A stretch of 64,000 nucleotides of DNA, taken from contig NZ_AP014648.1 of NCBI RefSeq assembly GCF_000828475.1, positions 1,550,001 through 1,614,000 on the forward strand, read 5' to 3'. The position numbers and the translations under genes are program-made. Positions 13,690 to 23,564 of this stretch are shown piece by piece. Under the pieces are notes generated by a model. It saw nothing but the letters and a program-made list of their open reading frames with translations. It ran no database searches and was not told the origin of the DNA. The stretch's first letter is position 1, and each line of letters opens with the position of its first letter. Origin of the DNA: Methyloceanibacter caenitepidi (GTDB lineage Bacteria; Pseudomonadota; Alphaproteobacteria; Rhizobiales; Methyloligellaceae).

Positions 13690-14080
13690 TCAATTTCCTG
13701 ACTACACTCCGCGCGACCTTCCGGGGGGCGTCTATTGCTCGCCTGGATGCGGCCTGGGTTGTTCTCGGACGGCGTTCGATGAAGCCACCGCGGCCGCGAT
13801 GCAGCTGGCCCAGCGTATGGGCCAAGGCTGGGAGCCGGACGTTTGGGAAAATCTTGGTTGGCACTACGCGGTGGTCAATGGGCCATTCAAGATTACGTTC
13901 GACGAACGAAGCCAGCGCTATGAGGCGGAATACACATTGGAGGCGAACGATGGCTTCGTGTTTCAGGTCTTCACCGATGCGGACCTGCCTGAAGATGCCT
14001 TCGGCTTTGCCGTCCAAGAGATCCGCACGCGGTTAGTGCGTATCGAGCAGTCTCTGCGAGAGGTAGGCGGCGAGCAATGA
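13682..14080 (+). CDS. Phage protein, unknown
   Basis: 132 aa from GTG. The N-terminus contains YCSPGCGLGCSR, three Cys that may bind metal; then a beta-rich region (HYAVVNGPFKITFDERSQRY). Common neighbour type in rhizobial prophages, function unknown. Confidence 0.5.
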   Translation: MADQFPDYTPRDLPGGVYCSPGCGLGCSRTAFDEATAAAMQLAQRMGQGWEPDVWENLGWHYAVVNGPFKITFDERSQRYEAEYTLEANDGFVFQVFTDADLPEDAFGFAVQEIRTRLVRIEQSLREVGGEQ

Positions 14081-15846
14081 AGCAGCCCATCCCCGACGCA
14101 GGACTGGACGATCGGCTCGGCTATGTCGGCACGGCCGGCTCAGGCAAGACCTACAACGCCATGAGCCGCGTCGAGCGGCTGCTGAAGCGGCGCGCGCGCG
14201 TCGTCATCGTGGATCCGCTCGGTGTGTGGTGGGGCCTGCGGCTGCTCGATGACGGCAAGACGGCTTCGCCGTTCGACGTCGCGATCTTCGGGGGGCAGCG
14301 TGCGGACCTTCCCTTGACGGAGCACGCCGGCGCGCTGATCGGCGAGACCGTCGCCGGCATGAAGGAAAGCGCGATCCTCGATTTATCCGAGCTCGGCACC
14401 AAGGCATCGGAGCGGCGGTTCATGCTCGCCTTCCTTACGGCGCTCTACAAGAACGCCAATGGCGAGCCGGTGCACGTCATCTTCGACGAGGCGGATATGT
14501 GGGCGCCGCAGCGGCTGCTCGATAAGGAAGGGGAGGCGGCCAAGCTGCTCGGCATGATGGAGACCATCGTGCGCCGCGGCCGGATCAAGGGCTTCATCCC
14601 CTGGCTGATCACGCAGCGGCCCGCGGTGCTTTCGAAGGACGTCCTGAGCCAGGTCGACGGCCTCGTCGCCTTCAAGCTGACCTCGAGCCAGGACCGCGAC
14701 GCGATCGGCGATTGGGTGCAAGGCCAGGCCGACAAGGCGCGCTGGCGGGAGATCTGGAGCGACCTGCCGACGATGCCGGTCGGACACGGGCTCGTATGGA
14801 TTCCCGGCCGCGGCGTCCTCGAGTCCTCCCCGTTCCCGCCCAAGATCACGTTCGACTCCTCGCGCACGCCGAAGCGCGGCGAGCGCAAACTGAAGGCGAC
14901 GGCGCTTGAGCCGCTGGACGTGGCCGGCCTCAAGGACAAGCTCGCGGCCGTCGAGGCGCAGACCAAGGCCAACGACCCGAAGGCTCTCAAGGCGCAGGTC
15001 GCCGCCAAGGACAAGCGCATCGCCGAGCTCGAGAAGGATCTCGAGCGAGCCAAGACGCAACGCGGCGTGAGCGCGTCCGAGCGCCAAAAGATGCACCGCG
15101 AAAGCTACGACGACGGCCACGAGGCTGGAGTGACCATCACGTGCAACAAGGCGATAGAGATCCTCAATGGGGTCGTTGCGGGCATCGAGATCATGCGCGA
15201 CCGCCCGTCGAAACCGGATGGCTACACGGCCCCGCCGAGCAGCGAGTTCCGCGAACAGCACCGCGCCGCGCCGCCCGCGTTGACTTCTAAGTCAATTTCC
15301 CATGCACCCCAGCAGACCGCGAGACGGGAGGCGGCGCCGGCTCGCGACGGCGTCGCCTCCGCCGAAGGCATCACGCCGGCGAAGCAGAAGATCCTCGATG
15401 CGATCGCCTGGGTTCTGTCGTTGGGGCAGGGCGCAGCCGACAAGACGACCGTGGCCATCCTCGCCGGCGCGTCGGCGAGCTCGGGCGCCTACAAGAACAA
15501 TCTCGGGTCGCTGCGCTCGGCCGGCCTGATCGACTATCCGAAGCCGGGCATGCTCGCCTTGACGGACGCGGGTGCGGGCCTCGCCAATCATCCGGACGCC
15601 GCGCCGACCCACCAGGACGTCATGGCGAAGCTCGCCGAGCGGTTCCCGCCGGCGCAGATGCGGATCCTCGAGGCGCTGGCCGCGATCTACCCGAACGCGG
15701 CCGGCAAGGAGGAGCTAGCCGATTGGATCGGGGCCTCCTCGAGTTCCGGCGCCTACAAGAACAATCTCGGCCGCCTGCGCAGCTTCGGCGTGATCGACTA
15801 TCCGGCCCAGGGCCAGGTGGTCGCGACGGAAAGGCTGTTCCCATGA
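14077..15846 (+). CDS. HerA/FtsK-like P-loop ATPase with two winged-helix repeats
   Basis: 589 aa. Walker A is GTAGSGKTYNAM (residues about 19-30), Walker B is VHVIFDEADMWAP (about 130), and a sensor-like ITQRP follows. A coiled coil covers about 285-345. The C-terminus holds two tandem winged helices ending SSGAYKNNLGSLRSAGLIDY and SSGAYKNNLGRLRSFGVIDY. This fits DNA-pumping or Zot/HerA-like ATPases in alphaproteobacterial prophages; DNA binding through the repeats is inferred. Confidence 0.65.
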   Translation: MKQPIPDAGLDDRLGYVGTAGSGKTYNAMSRVERLLKRRARVVIVDPLGVWWGLRLLDDGKTASPFDVAIFGGQRADLPLTEHAGALIGETVAGMKESAILDLSELGTKASERRFMLAFLTALYKNANGEPVHVIFDEADMWAPQRLLDKEGEAAKLLGMMETIVRRGRIKGFIPWLITQRPAVLSKDVLSQVDGLVAFKLTSSQDRDAIGDWVQGQADKARWREIWSDLPTMPVGHGLVWIPGRGVLESSPFPPKITFDSSRTPKRGERKLKATALEPLDVAGLKDKLAAVEAQTKANDPKALKAQVAAKDKRIAELEKDLERAKTQRGVSASERQKMHRESYDDGHEAGVTITCNKAIEILNGVVAGIEIMRDRPSKPDGYTAPPSSEFREQHRAAPPALTSKSISHAPQQTARREAAPARDGVASAEGITPAKQKILDAIAWVLSLGQGAADKTTVAILAGASASSGAYKNNLGSLRSAGLIDYPKPGMLALTDAGAGLANHPDAAPTHQDVMAKLAERFPPAQMRILEALAAIYPNAAGKEELADWIGASSSSGAYKNNLGRLRSFGVIDYPAQGQVVATERLFP

Positions 15847-16100
15847 AGCGTCGCGAACGACAGATCCTGGCGGTGCTGACCTACTCGGCGACGCCGCTCT
15901 CCGGCGCGCAGATTTGGGCCGCCACAGGTCTGCGGAGCGCTTCGATCTACCCCACCCTGAACGAGCTCGAGAAAGCCGGCGACGTCGAGAGCTGGTGGGC
16001 GCCAGGGCCGTATCCAAGAACGCGGATATACCGGCCGACGATGAGCGGCCGTGAGCGCTTTCTCGATGCGTTTCCCGGCGCAGGAGGGCAGCCAGAATGA
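15843..16100 (+). CDS. Winged-helix (PadR/MarR-like) protein
   Basis: 85 aa. RERQILAVLTYSATPLSGAQ then SASIYPTLNELEKAGDVESW is a winged helix with the PadR-type YPTL..LE..G signature. ATGA coupling to the ATPase gene, whose C-terminus has related winged helices. Likely DNA-binding partner or regulator. Confidence 0.6.
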   Translation: MKRRERQILAVLTYSATPLSGAQIWAATGLRSASIYPTLNELEKAGDVESWWAPGPYPRTRIYRPTMSGRERFLDAFPGAGGQPE

Positions 16101-16297
16101 TCGCCTCCGTTCTCGTCGCCGCGCCGCTCCCGCCCGCCGGCGGTCCGTGTTCAAACGCCGGCCAGAAGGTCGAGACTTGGGAGCTCAGGGCAACCGACAA
16201 GGACGCGGCGATCGTGGAATGCCGGCAGCGCGGCGGGATCTTCGTCCGGGCCATCATTCCCGACGACGAGCTGAGCAACGGGGGCGGCAATGGGTAA
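16097..16297 (+). CDS. Small phage protein, unknown
   Basis: 66 aa (MIASVLVAAPLPPAGGPCSN...). Short hydrophobic start that could be a signal peptide, then a small alpha/beta domain with two Cys. ATGA overlap upstream, 8-nt overlap downstream. Confidence 0.45.
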   Translation: MIASVLVAAPLPPAGGPCSNAGQKVETWELRATDKDAAIVECRQRGGIFVRAIIPDDELSNGGGNG

Positions 16298-16370
16298 ACC
16301 TGTCCGCATCCAGCGCAAGCGCACAAAGGGCTGGAAGATGCCACCGAACAACGCCGGAGATCCGCAATGA
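16290..16370 (+). CDS. 26-residue peptide, probable remnant of a DUF4326-type protein
   Basis: Sequence begins MGKPVRIQRKRTKGWKMPPN. The RIQRKRTKGWxMPxN phrase is the start of DUF4326 phage proteins (usually over 80 aa), but here it stops after 26 codons. Either a decayed gene or a functional basic peptide; start and stop are both coupled to neighbours. Confidence 0.45.
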   Translation: MGKPVRIQRKRTKGWKMPPNNAGDPQ

Positions 16371-16603
16371 CGCCCGAGCTCGCCCGTCTCAATCGCGCAG
16401 CTGTGCTCTACGTCCGTTCGGACCCCGACAAGCGCCAGGCCGTCATTGGCGAGCTCGGCGCCGCGCGTAAGGCGGTGACGCCGAAATGCGAGGCTGGGCG
16501 GGCGCTCGTGTCGGCGGCCTTTACGGTCGCCGTGTATCCCCGGAGCGAGGCCGCGATCGACCTGCTCGAGGCGGCCTACCGGCTGGTGTGCGACCATGGC
16601 TAG
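16367..16603 (+). CDS. Small phage protein, unknown
   Basis: 78 aa (MTPELARLNRAAVLYVRSDP...), helical, ATGA overlap upstream and an 8-nt overlap downstream. Confidence 0.45.
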   Translation: MTPELARLNRAAVLYVRSDPDKRQAVIGELGAARKAVTPKCEAGRALVSAAFTVAVYPRSEAAIDLLEAAYRLVCDHG

Positions 16604-16832
16604 GGCCCGCGCCACTAGACCTGCGCCGGCGGGTCAGCCGACGCCCGAGGATCTCGATCGGGCCATCAGGCTGATCTCGGACGTGATCCGTCTGCACGGG
16701 CCGGCCTACACGCCGCTGCTGGCCCGGGCGCTTGCGGAGAAGGAGAAGGCGGACCGCCAAGAGGCCCTCGTGGCGAGGGCTCTGAGGATCTCGCAAGGGG
16801 GCGAAATCGGGGGTCTCGAGGGGCAGCGATAG
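16596..16832 (+). CDS. Last small gene of the rightward operon, unknown
   Basis: 78 aa (MARARATRPAPAGQPTPEDL...), helical. It ends about 100 bp before the putative attachment site, so it appears to be the last gene of the element. Confidence 0.45.
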   Translation: MARARATRPAPAGQPTPEDLDRAIRLISDVIRLHGPAYTPLLARALAEKEKADRQEALVARALRISQGGEIGGLEGQR

Positions 16833-16848
16833 GCGGCCGAATCGGGCT

Positions 16849-16872
16849 ACAAATCAGGCCACAAATCAGGCC
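16849..16872 (+). repeat. Two adjacent 12-bp direct repeats
   Basis: ACAAATCAGGCC occurs twice head to tail, about 60 bp left of the tRNA-like end. Direct repeats flanking a core are usual as arm-type integrase sites; that role is inferred. Confidence 0.5.
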
Positions 16873-16931
16873 ACAGCTGATCGGCCGAGCTCCGCTATTC
16901 CCCGCAATTCAGCAAAAAATCATCCGTTCAG

Positions 16932-16961
16932 GCGTAGGTTCGAATCCAGTCAGCGGTACCA
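16932..16961 (+). other. tRNA 3'-end-like sequence, putative attachment site
   Basis: GGTTCGAATCC (T-arm-like) followed by a 7-nt acceptor half, one discriminator base and CCA ends at 16961. There is no tRNA body to its left, so it looks like the 3' duplicate left by integration into a tRNA gene. The T-stem is imperfect, so a different origin (tmRNA end or chance) is possible. Confidence 0.4.
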
Positions 16962-17036
16962 ATAACTTAGCCCTATTTCAGCCTCTGCTTTTTTCTCCAT
17001 AGGTAACCTCACAGGTAACACTTATTGGAGGAACCC

Positions 17037-17093
17037 ATGCTGCAAACATCTGAAAAGCGAAACTCGGCCCCTCACCAACTTGGAGATGACTGA
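17037..17093 (+). CDS. 18-codon leader ORF
   Basis: Encodes MLQTSEKRNSAPHQLGDD after a very good ribosome site (TTGGAGGAACCC). It overlaps the ATG of the next gene by 8 nt, and that gene has no ribosome site of its own, so translational coupling is likely. Confidence 0.45.
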   Translation: MLQTSEKRNSAPHQLGDD

Positions 17094-17388
17094 CCGGCTC
17101 ACCAGACTGGCCGACCTGGCCAAGTTGATCCAACTTGCAATCGACGGGCTGGAAGACAAGTACGACACCCCAATGATCTCCAACGAGGCGCTACGCCTCT
17201 GCGCGTCCCTTCAGGTCCTCCGCGACGAGGTCCATCCGGTGAATATCGAAGATGAGATTGCCTTCGTGAAGCGAGACGCTGATCGCAAGATCGCTGAGTT
17301 GCGGGAACGAGAGGTAGCCGAGCTGTGCGAATCCCAGACCGACTACGGGCCGTCGCCCAGGATCTGTGCGAACTGGCCGACGAACTAG
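17086..17388 (+). CDS. Helical accessory protein, unknown
   Basis: 100 aa (MTDRLTRLADLAKLIQLAID...). Helical, with charged coiled-coil stretch (VKRDADRKIAELREREVAEL). The last 64 nt overlap the alpha-CTD-like gene in another frame. Function unknown. Confidence 0.5.
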   Translation: MTDRLTRLADLAKLIQLAIDGLEDKYDTPMISNEALRLCASLQVLRDEVHPVNIEDEIAFVKRDADRKIAELREREVAELCESQTDYGPSPRICANWPTN

Positions 17389-17618
17389 ACGTAGACAAGA
17401 AAGTGGGCGGGCGGCGGCTGGAAGACCTCGGCCGGTCTGCACGTTGCGCGAACGTCTTTGGGGCTGAGCGTATCGAGACAATCGGCCAGCTCGTCCAGCG
17501 GACGGAGATCGACTTCAGGCGAATCCCGAACATCGGCAATAAAAGCATCCGCGAGATAAAAGAAAAACTGGCTGAGTTAGGGCTTTCGTTGAGACAAGGC
17601 GAAATAAAGCTGACATAG
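17325..17618 (+). CDS. Stand-alone RNA polymerase alpha C-terminal domain-like protein
   Basis: 97 aa from GTG with GAGAGG upstream. After an N-terminal helix (residues 1-30), residues about 40-90 follow the alpha-CTD: SARCANVFGAERIETIGQLV, then RIPNIGNKSIREIKEKLAEL-GLSL. IPNIGNKSIREIKEKL matches the helix-hairpin-helix that contacts UP-element DNA. The N-terminal dimerisation domain of RpoA is absent. It could modulate transcription by competing with RpoA; inference only. Confidence 0.7.
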   Translation: MRIPDRLRAVAQDLCELADELDVDKKVGGRRLEDLGRSARCANVFGAERIETIGQLVQRTEIDFRRIPNIGNKSIREIKEKLAELGLSLRQGEIKLT

Positions 17619-17660
17619 TGCCCGAGGCTTTGGGAATTATCCCCCCAAGCTCACCTGCTG

Positions 17661-17700
17661 CCCCGGTCGTTGCTCCCTGCGCGATCGGGGTTTTTCTTTT
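17661..17700 (+). terminator. Intrinsic terminator after the alpha-CTD-like gene
   Basis: Nine-bp stem (CCCCGGTCG/CGATCGGGG, one G-U) with a 12-nt loop, followed by TTTTTCTTTT. Confidence 0.9.
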
Positions 17701-17815
17701 GGTGCGATCATTAGTTTGTTCGCCACCGCCAACTCGTCAATCTCCCATAGTCAGTGAACGGCCAGATGGCTACATTTCCTTGTGACATGGGGTGACAATT
17801 CAAAGGGGAACACCA

Positions 17816-18148
17816 ATGAAACACGTGGCATTGATTGCTGCCTTCCTGCTCGCTGGCTTCCTTGCGGCTTGCGATCAGGCCGAGGACACAGCCGATGAAT
17901 CCGCAGAAACGCCAACGGAACAATCTGCTGATCCGGCGACGACAACGGATGACGAACCAGCGGCAGAAGCGCCAATGGACGAACCGCCAATGGAAGAAGC
18001 GCCTGCGGACGATTCCATGATGGATGAGCCCCCGGCGGCTGAAGAACCCATGATGGAAGAAGAGACAATCGAAGAAGACACGACCATCGACGAGGACGGA
18101 ACCGTCGAGGAGGATGAGGTCATCGAAGAGGAAGTCCAGCCGCAATAG
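17816..18148 (+). CDS. Acidic lipoprotein
   Basis: 110 aa. Signal peptide MKHVALIAAFLLAGFLAAC with lipobox LAAC, then a disordered chain made almost only of Glu, Asp, Pro, Ala, Met and Thr. Very low pI, no fold recognised. The in-frame start 8 codons earlier lacks a signal sequence and is not used; AAAGGGGAA precedes the chosen ATG. Probably periplasmic or surface-exposed, possibly cation-binding. Confidence 0.7.
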   Translation: MKHVALIAAFLLAGFLAACDQAEDTADESAETPTEQSADPATTTDDEPAAEAPMDEPPMEEAPADDSMMDEPPAAEEPMMEEETIEEDTTIDEDGTVEEDEVIEEEVQPQ

Positions 18149-18169
18149 CGTCGGCCGGTACTAAGACAC

Positions 18170-18199
18170 GGGCGTCGGCTTCCGGTCGGCGCCCTTTTT
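18170..18199 (+). terminator. Intrinsic terminator
   Basis: Ten-bp stem GGGCGTCGGC/GTCGGCGCCC, loop TTCCG, then TTTTT. Ends the acidic lipoprotein gene. Confidence 0.85.
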
Positions 18200-18244
18200 C
18201 GTATAAGCTCAACCGACGCGGGGGGAAGCACAGAGGGGCTTCCC

Positions 18245-18412
18245 ATGACAGGCGACGAGGACGCTGAGGCGCGGGAGATCGCGCACGGGCTGATACAGGG
18301 TTACATTGGGCCGGATCACAAAGTCATCCAAATGAGGGCATTCTACGCGGCTCTGGTACAGGCCTTGAAGCAAGCGCGGGACAAGGGCCGCGAAGGACCG
18401 GAGTCACACTAG
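18245..18412 (+). CDS. 55-residue hypothetical protein
   Basis: MTGDEDAEAREIAHGLIQGY... ending REGPESH. Purine-rich stretch AGAGGGG upstream. Helical; no family recognised. Support is only length, codon use and ribosome site. Confidence 0.35.
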   Translation: MTGDEDAEAREIAHGLIQGYIGPDHKVIQMRAFYAALVQALKQARDKGREGPESH

Positions 18413-18477
18413 GTGCTCCTTGGCGACCGAGGTCTTCTACTGTCTGCTCTGGCGATCTCGGAAATGGGAGGAGCCCA

Positions 18478-18666
18478 ATGCTAAGAGCCACGCTAATTGG
18501 AGTTTCGCTGTTGGTCCTTTCTGGCTGCGACGACGAGAAGAAGAGCCACGAAGAAGCCATAGCGTATTGCACGGCCAAGGTGGCGAAGGACCATCCAAAG
18601 GCTCACTTCGACGATATTGTGCGGCATACCGACGAGTGTATGGCCGCTGAGGGTTGGGACTACTAG
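18478..18666 (+). CDS. Small lipoprotein
   Basis: 62 aa: MLRATLIGVSLLVLSGC gives a signal peptide with lipobox LSGC; the mature part is DDEKKSHEEAIAYCTAKVAK... with two further Cys. GGGAGGAG upstream. Function unknown. Confidence 0.65.
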   Translation: MLRATLIGVSLLVLSGCDDEKKSHEEAIAYCTAKVAKDHPKAHFDDIVRHTDECMAAEGWDY

Positions 18667-18803
18667 CAGACCCGGCCTTTCTCCAAGTCAGGGAGAATCG
18701 GGGTCGGTTTCCAACTAGGTCACCCCCTAAACCAATCCTGCTCACCCCGTCGATTCCTTCCCGCCCCGCGCGAGCGGTCCCTATTTTGGTTGCTGCTGGC
18801 AAT

Positions 18804-18971
18804 TCAGCCCTTGGATCGGGTCTCGAGATAGATTTCGAGGTTGTAGTGCCCGAAGACGTAGCTGGCTTCGCGCGCCAACTCGGCGGCGATGTCCTCCGGA
18901 TCACTCCCGCCATCGATGTATCGCTTGATGAGCGCGTTGAGTTCTTTTGCGAACTCCTTGGAGTCTGCCAT
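18804..18971 (-). CDS. 55-residue conserved-looking helical protein
   Basis: MADSKEFAKELNALIKRYID... with AGGAGGA 8 nt before the ATG, the best ribosome site of this region. Acidic amphipathic helices (DPEDIAAELAREASYVFGHY). Not recognised. Confidence 0.6.
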   Translation of the reverse strand: MADSKEFAKELNALIKRYIDGGSDPEDIAAELAREASYVFGHYNLEIYLETRSKG

Positions 18972-19540
18972 CCGACGATCCTCCTATTGGATTATCCCTC
19001 AAGGATGTTCCCTTGCCGAGGTCGACACAAGCGTTTAGGCGGACTGCTCGGTGTTCCGGAACGTTGGCCTCGGTTCTGGCGGTCGTGACTAGGGCACCTC
19101 GTCGCACCTTCGTGAAGCTCGAAAAAACCAGCTAGGTGCGCGGATTGCGCCCTTGACAGGGGCCGGGCCGCTCGCCAAGTCATCTTGGTACGTCAAATAT
19201 GAGACGCCTGAGTGCGCGCTTTTTTTCGCAGTGCCCGCGTCGGTAGAAAAATCCCGGAATTCCGGGCGAAAACCGGACAATTCTCCGGGCTCGAGGGTTT
19301 CCGGGCGGAAAACGCCGCCCGCATCAGGTGCATGCTTAATTGACGATTAAGGATGCGCCCGTTAATCGCTTCTGGTCCGTCTGGAGGGTTGGGCGGAACC
19401 AGAGACAACCGAAGAGGCTTTAGCCTTGAGACGCGCCTGACCACAGGCACGGCTAAAGCCGACGATCGGCGAAGCGCTTCCAAGTGCTTCCCGCCACGAT
19501 ACTGGCGCCGTTTTCGCCCGCGCGCCCCGGAGTGACATGC
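18972..19540. other. Intergenic region upstream of rpoD
   Basis: No convincing gene. A perfect palindrome CCCGGAATTCCGGG lies at 19253-19266 after a T7 run, and further CCGG-rich inverted pieces follow to 19310; these could be a terminator or leader structure. The rpoD promoter is not obvious. Confidence 0.5.
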
Positions 19541-21549
<2,009 letters not shown>

Positions 21550-21553
<4 letters not shown>

Positions 21554-22044
21554 TCCGGCTGACCGGCCGGTGACGAAGCGGCGCCTTCCTGGGGAGGGGC
21601 CGCTTTTTTGATGCGCACTTTCGCCACCCCGTCCTCGATCATGTCGAGCCGCTCGGCGGCCTCCTCTGACACATCGATGATCCGGTCCTTTGCATAAGGC
21701 CCGCGATCGTTGACGCGCACGGTGACGTCCTTGCCGTTTTCGAGATTTTTCACGCGCAGCTTGGTGCCGAAGGGCAGCGAGCGATGCGCCGCCGTCATGT
21801 CGTCCTCGTCCATGATCTCGCCGCTGGCCGTCTCTTCGCCCGAGAAATCGTACCAGGAGGCCTTGCCCGTCTTCCGCAGTGGCTTGCTCTGGCTGGGTAC
21901 ATCGCCTGGCGGCGATGCTTGCTCGGGCGCGGGTGGCTGGCCCGGTTCACTCGGCAACACGACGAGTGCGAGGACGACGGCCGCGACGGCGCCGGCCAAG
22001 ACTGCGGCCCAAAGCACGCGCCCTTTGCTTATGTTTCTAGCCAT
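21550..22044 (-). CDS. rlpA: RlpA-like septal ring protein (double-psi beta-barrel)
   Basis: 164 aa. N-terminal membrane segment ([20 protein letters not shown]), Pro-rich linker, then the RlpA barrel: [37 protein letters not shown] and [18 protein letters not shown] with the catalytic-type Asp. The family includes lytic transglycosylases acting on denuded glycan at the septum. No SPOR domain, so it is a short form. Its stop overlaps the rpoD stop by two bases. Confidence 0.85.
21576..21609 (+). terminator. rpoD terminator inside the convergent RlpA-like gene
   Basis: AAGCGGC pairs with GCCGCTT around a 16-nt loop and runs into six Ts. It lies in the last codons of the minus-strand neighbour. 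Confidence 0.65.
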
Positions 22045-22169
22045 ATCTTTGCACCCATGACTCAATACCTATGACCTTGGGAACGTCGCTTGTGCGCTAC
22101 CAACACCGAAAAGCCGGCGCGTGTTCCTTATCGCGGCGGCCGGCCCATCATTGACGGAGCATCGTTCGG

Positions 22170-23165
22170 TCAGCCGACCGCCTTGCGGATCAGAACGAAG
22201 ACGGCGACGGTCAAGGGACCGGCCAGCAGCACGCCGAACATGCCGAACAGGATGCCGAACGCCAAGACCGAGAACAGGAACAGGGCCGGGGGTATACGGA
22301 TCATCTCGCGCTGCACCTGCGGCAGCACGATGTTCGACTCCACCTGCTGGATGACGACGAACAGCAGGATCGTCCACAGCGCCATGTTCATGCCCTCGGT
22401 TGTCGCCAGCAGCACGGCGGGAATGGCGCCCACAATGGCCCCCAGCATGGGCACGAACGCGGCGATCCCTGCGATGATGCCCAAGGCGAGCGGCGCGGGC
22501 AGGCCGAGCGCCCAGGTGCCCAACGTCACGAGGCTGCCGATCAGCGCCATCGAGATGAGCTGCCCGAACAGCCACAGGCGCAGGCCGTTCGCACTGTCGC
22601 TCATGGCCTCGTCGACCCGATCCCGGTAGCGCTCAGGAACGAGCTTGAGCGTCCCACGGCGATAAACGTCCGGATTGAGCGCAAGGAACACCGCGCCCAT
22701 CAAGACGAGAAAGAACGTGGTCGCGACGCCGGCCGCGGTCCAGCCCCATGACGCGATCGTGCCGACAACGCCGGAGAGGAAGCCTGAGCCGCCGCGCGAG
22801 ACGATCTCCGATGCGCTCGGCAAGGACAGACCCGTGACTTGCTCGAGCGACTGAACCGCTTTCGGCAGCTGCGCATAAAGCTCGCCGAGCTGGGCGGAGA
22901 CTTGCGCGCCGACCAGCCAGCCCAGCAGGCCCAAGACAGCGACGATAACCGCAAGGGTGATCAACACGGCCCACGTGCGGGGCAGCTTCGTGGCGAGCAG
23001 CGGCCTTGCCGCCGCATCGAGCGCGATGGCGAGGACGACGGACGCGAAGGCGAGCAGAAACGCCTCGCGCAGCCACCAGATCGCGATGATGGCAATGATG
23101 CATCCGAGCGCGAAGAGGATGAGCGCGGCCGGGCTTTGAGGCTTGGTCGTTATCTTTTCAGCCAT
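22170..23165 (-). CDS. AI-2E family transporter (PerM/TqsA-like permease)
   Basis: 331 aa with about seven membrane segments (first at ALILFALGCIIAIIAIWW). The amphipathic middle (AQLGELYAQLPKAVQSLEQV) and the C-terminal ALLAFVPMLGAIVGAIPAV-like block (here GIAAFVPMLGAIVGAIPAVL), then VESNIVLPQVQ, are the AI-2E/PerM hallmarks. The substrate cannot be told; members export AI-2 or ions. Confidence 0.9.
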   Translation of the reverse strand: MAEKITTKPQSPAALILFALGCIIAIIAIWWLREAFLLAFASVVLAIALDAAARPLLATKLPRTWAVLITLAVIVAVLGLLGWLVGAQVSAQLGELYAQLPKAVQSLEQVTGLSLPSASEIVSRGGSGFLSGVVGTIASWGWTAAGVATTFFLVLMGAVFLALNPDVYRRGTLKLVPERYRDRVDEAMSDSANGLRLWLFGQLISMALIGSLVTLGTWALGLPAPLALGIIAGIAAFVPMLGAIVGAIPAVLLATTEGMNMALWTILLFVVIQQVESNIVLPQVQREMIRIPPALFLFSVLAFGILFGMFGVLLAGPLTVAVFVLIRKAVG

Positions 23166-23564
23166 CGTCGATGAGTTTCGCAGCCGGAGATAAAATGCCG
23201 ATGATGCGGACGCTGTCTATGCGATCGGACCGCAAGCGCGTGACGCCGCGTTGCTGGATCACGCCCCCATGTTAGCCGCTAACCCCGCCATGAGCCATGT
23301 GTTCCGCCCAGACAATCGGCGGCGCATCGAACACCGCCCTGAAGCAGCCGCAAAGCGGCAGGGCATTGAGCGTCGCCCGAGCCCCTAGATGGCGCGAATC
23401 GCCCGCGCAAAGTAAGCTCGACCTCAAGTAGCGCAGAGCGCGGTAGGGCAAAGGGTAATGCGCTCAAGTAGGCCGCTAGGCCGGTAGCACACGAAACAAG
23501 CGCTCAAGTAGGCCGCTAGGCCGGTAGCGCACCAAAAGAAGCGCTAGGCGGTAGGGAAAATAAT
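23166..23564. other. Intergenic region with palindromic elements
   Basis: No gene. Elements at 23420-23449, 23460-23490 and 23500-23530 plus a right-hand fragment at 23541-23556, the last ending just before the DUF4239 start codon. Confidence 0.65.
23420..23556 (+). repeat. Cluster of three and a half palindromic elements
   Basis: Copies 2 and 3 share the core GCTCAAGTAGGCCGCTAGG with CCGGTAGC; copy 1 has inner stem GCGC-AGA-GCGC. They are spaced about 40 bp apart with short AAACAA-like spacers. The fragment (GCGCTAGGCGGTAGGG) overlaps the leader of the next gene. Confidence 0.85.

Noticed and set aside
17086-17618. Programmed frameshift joining the helical protein and the alpha-CTD-like protein
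   Set aside because: The 64-nt overlap has no slippery sequence that I can see, and the second gene has its own GTG and ribosome site.
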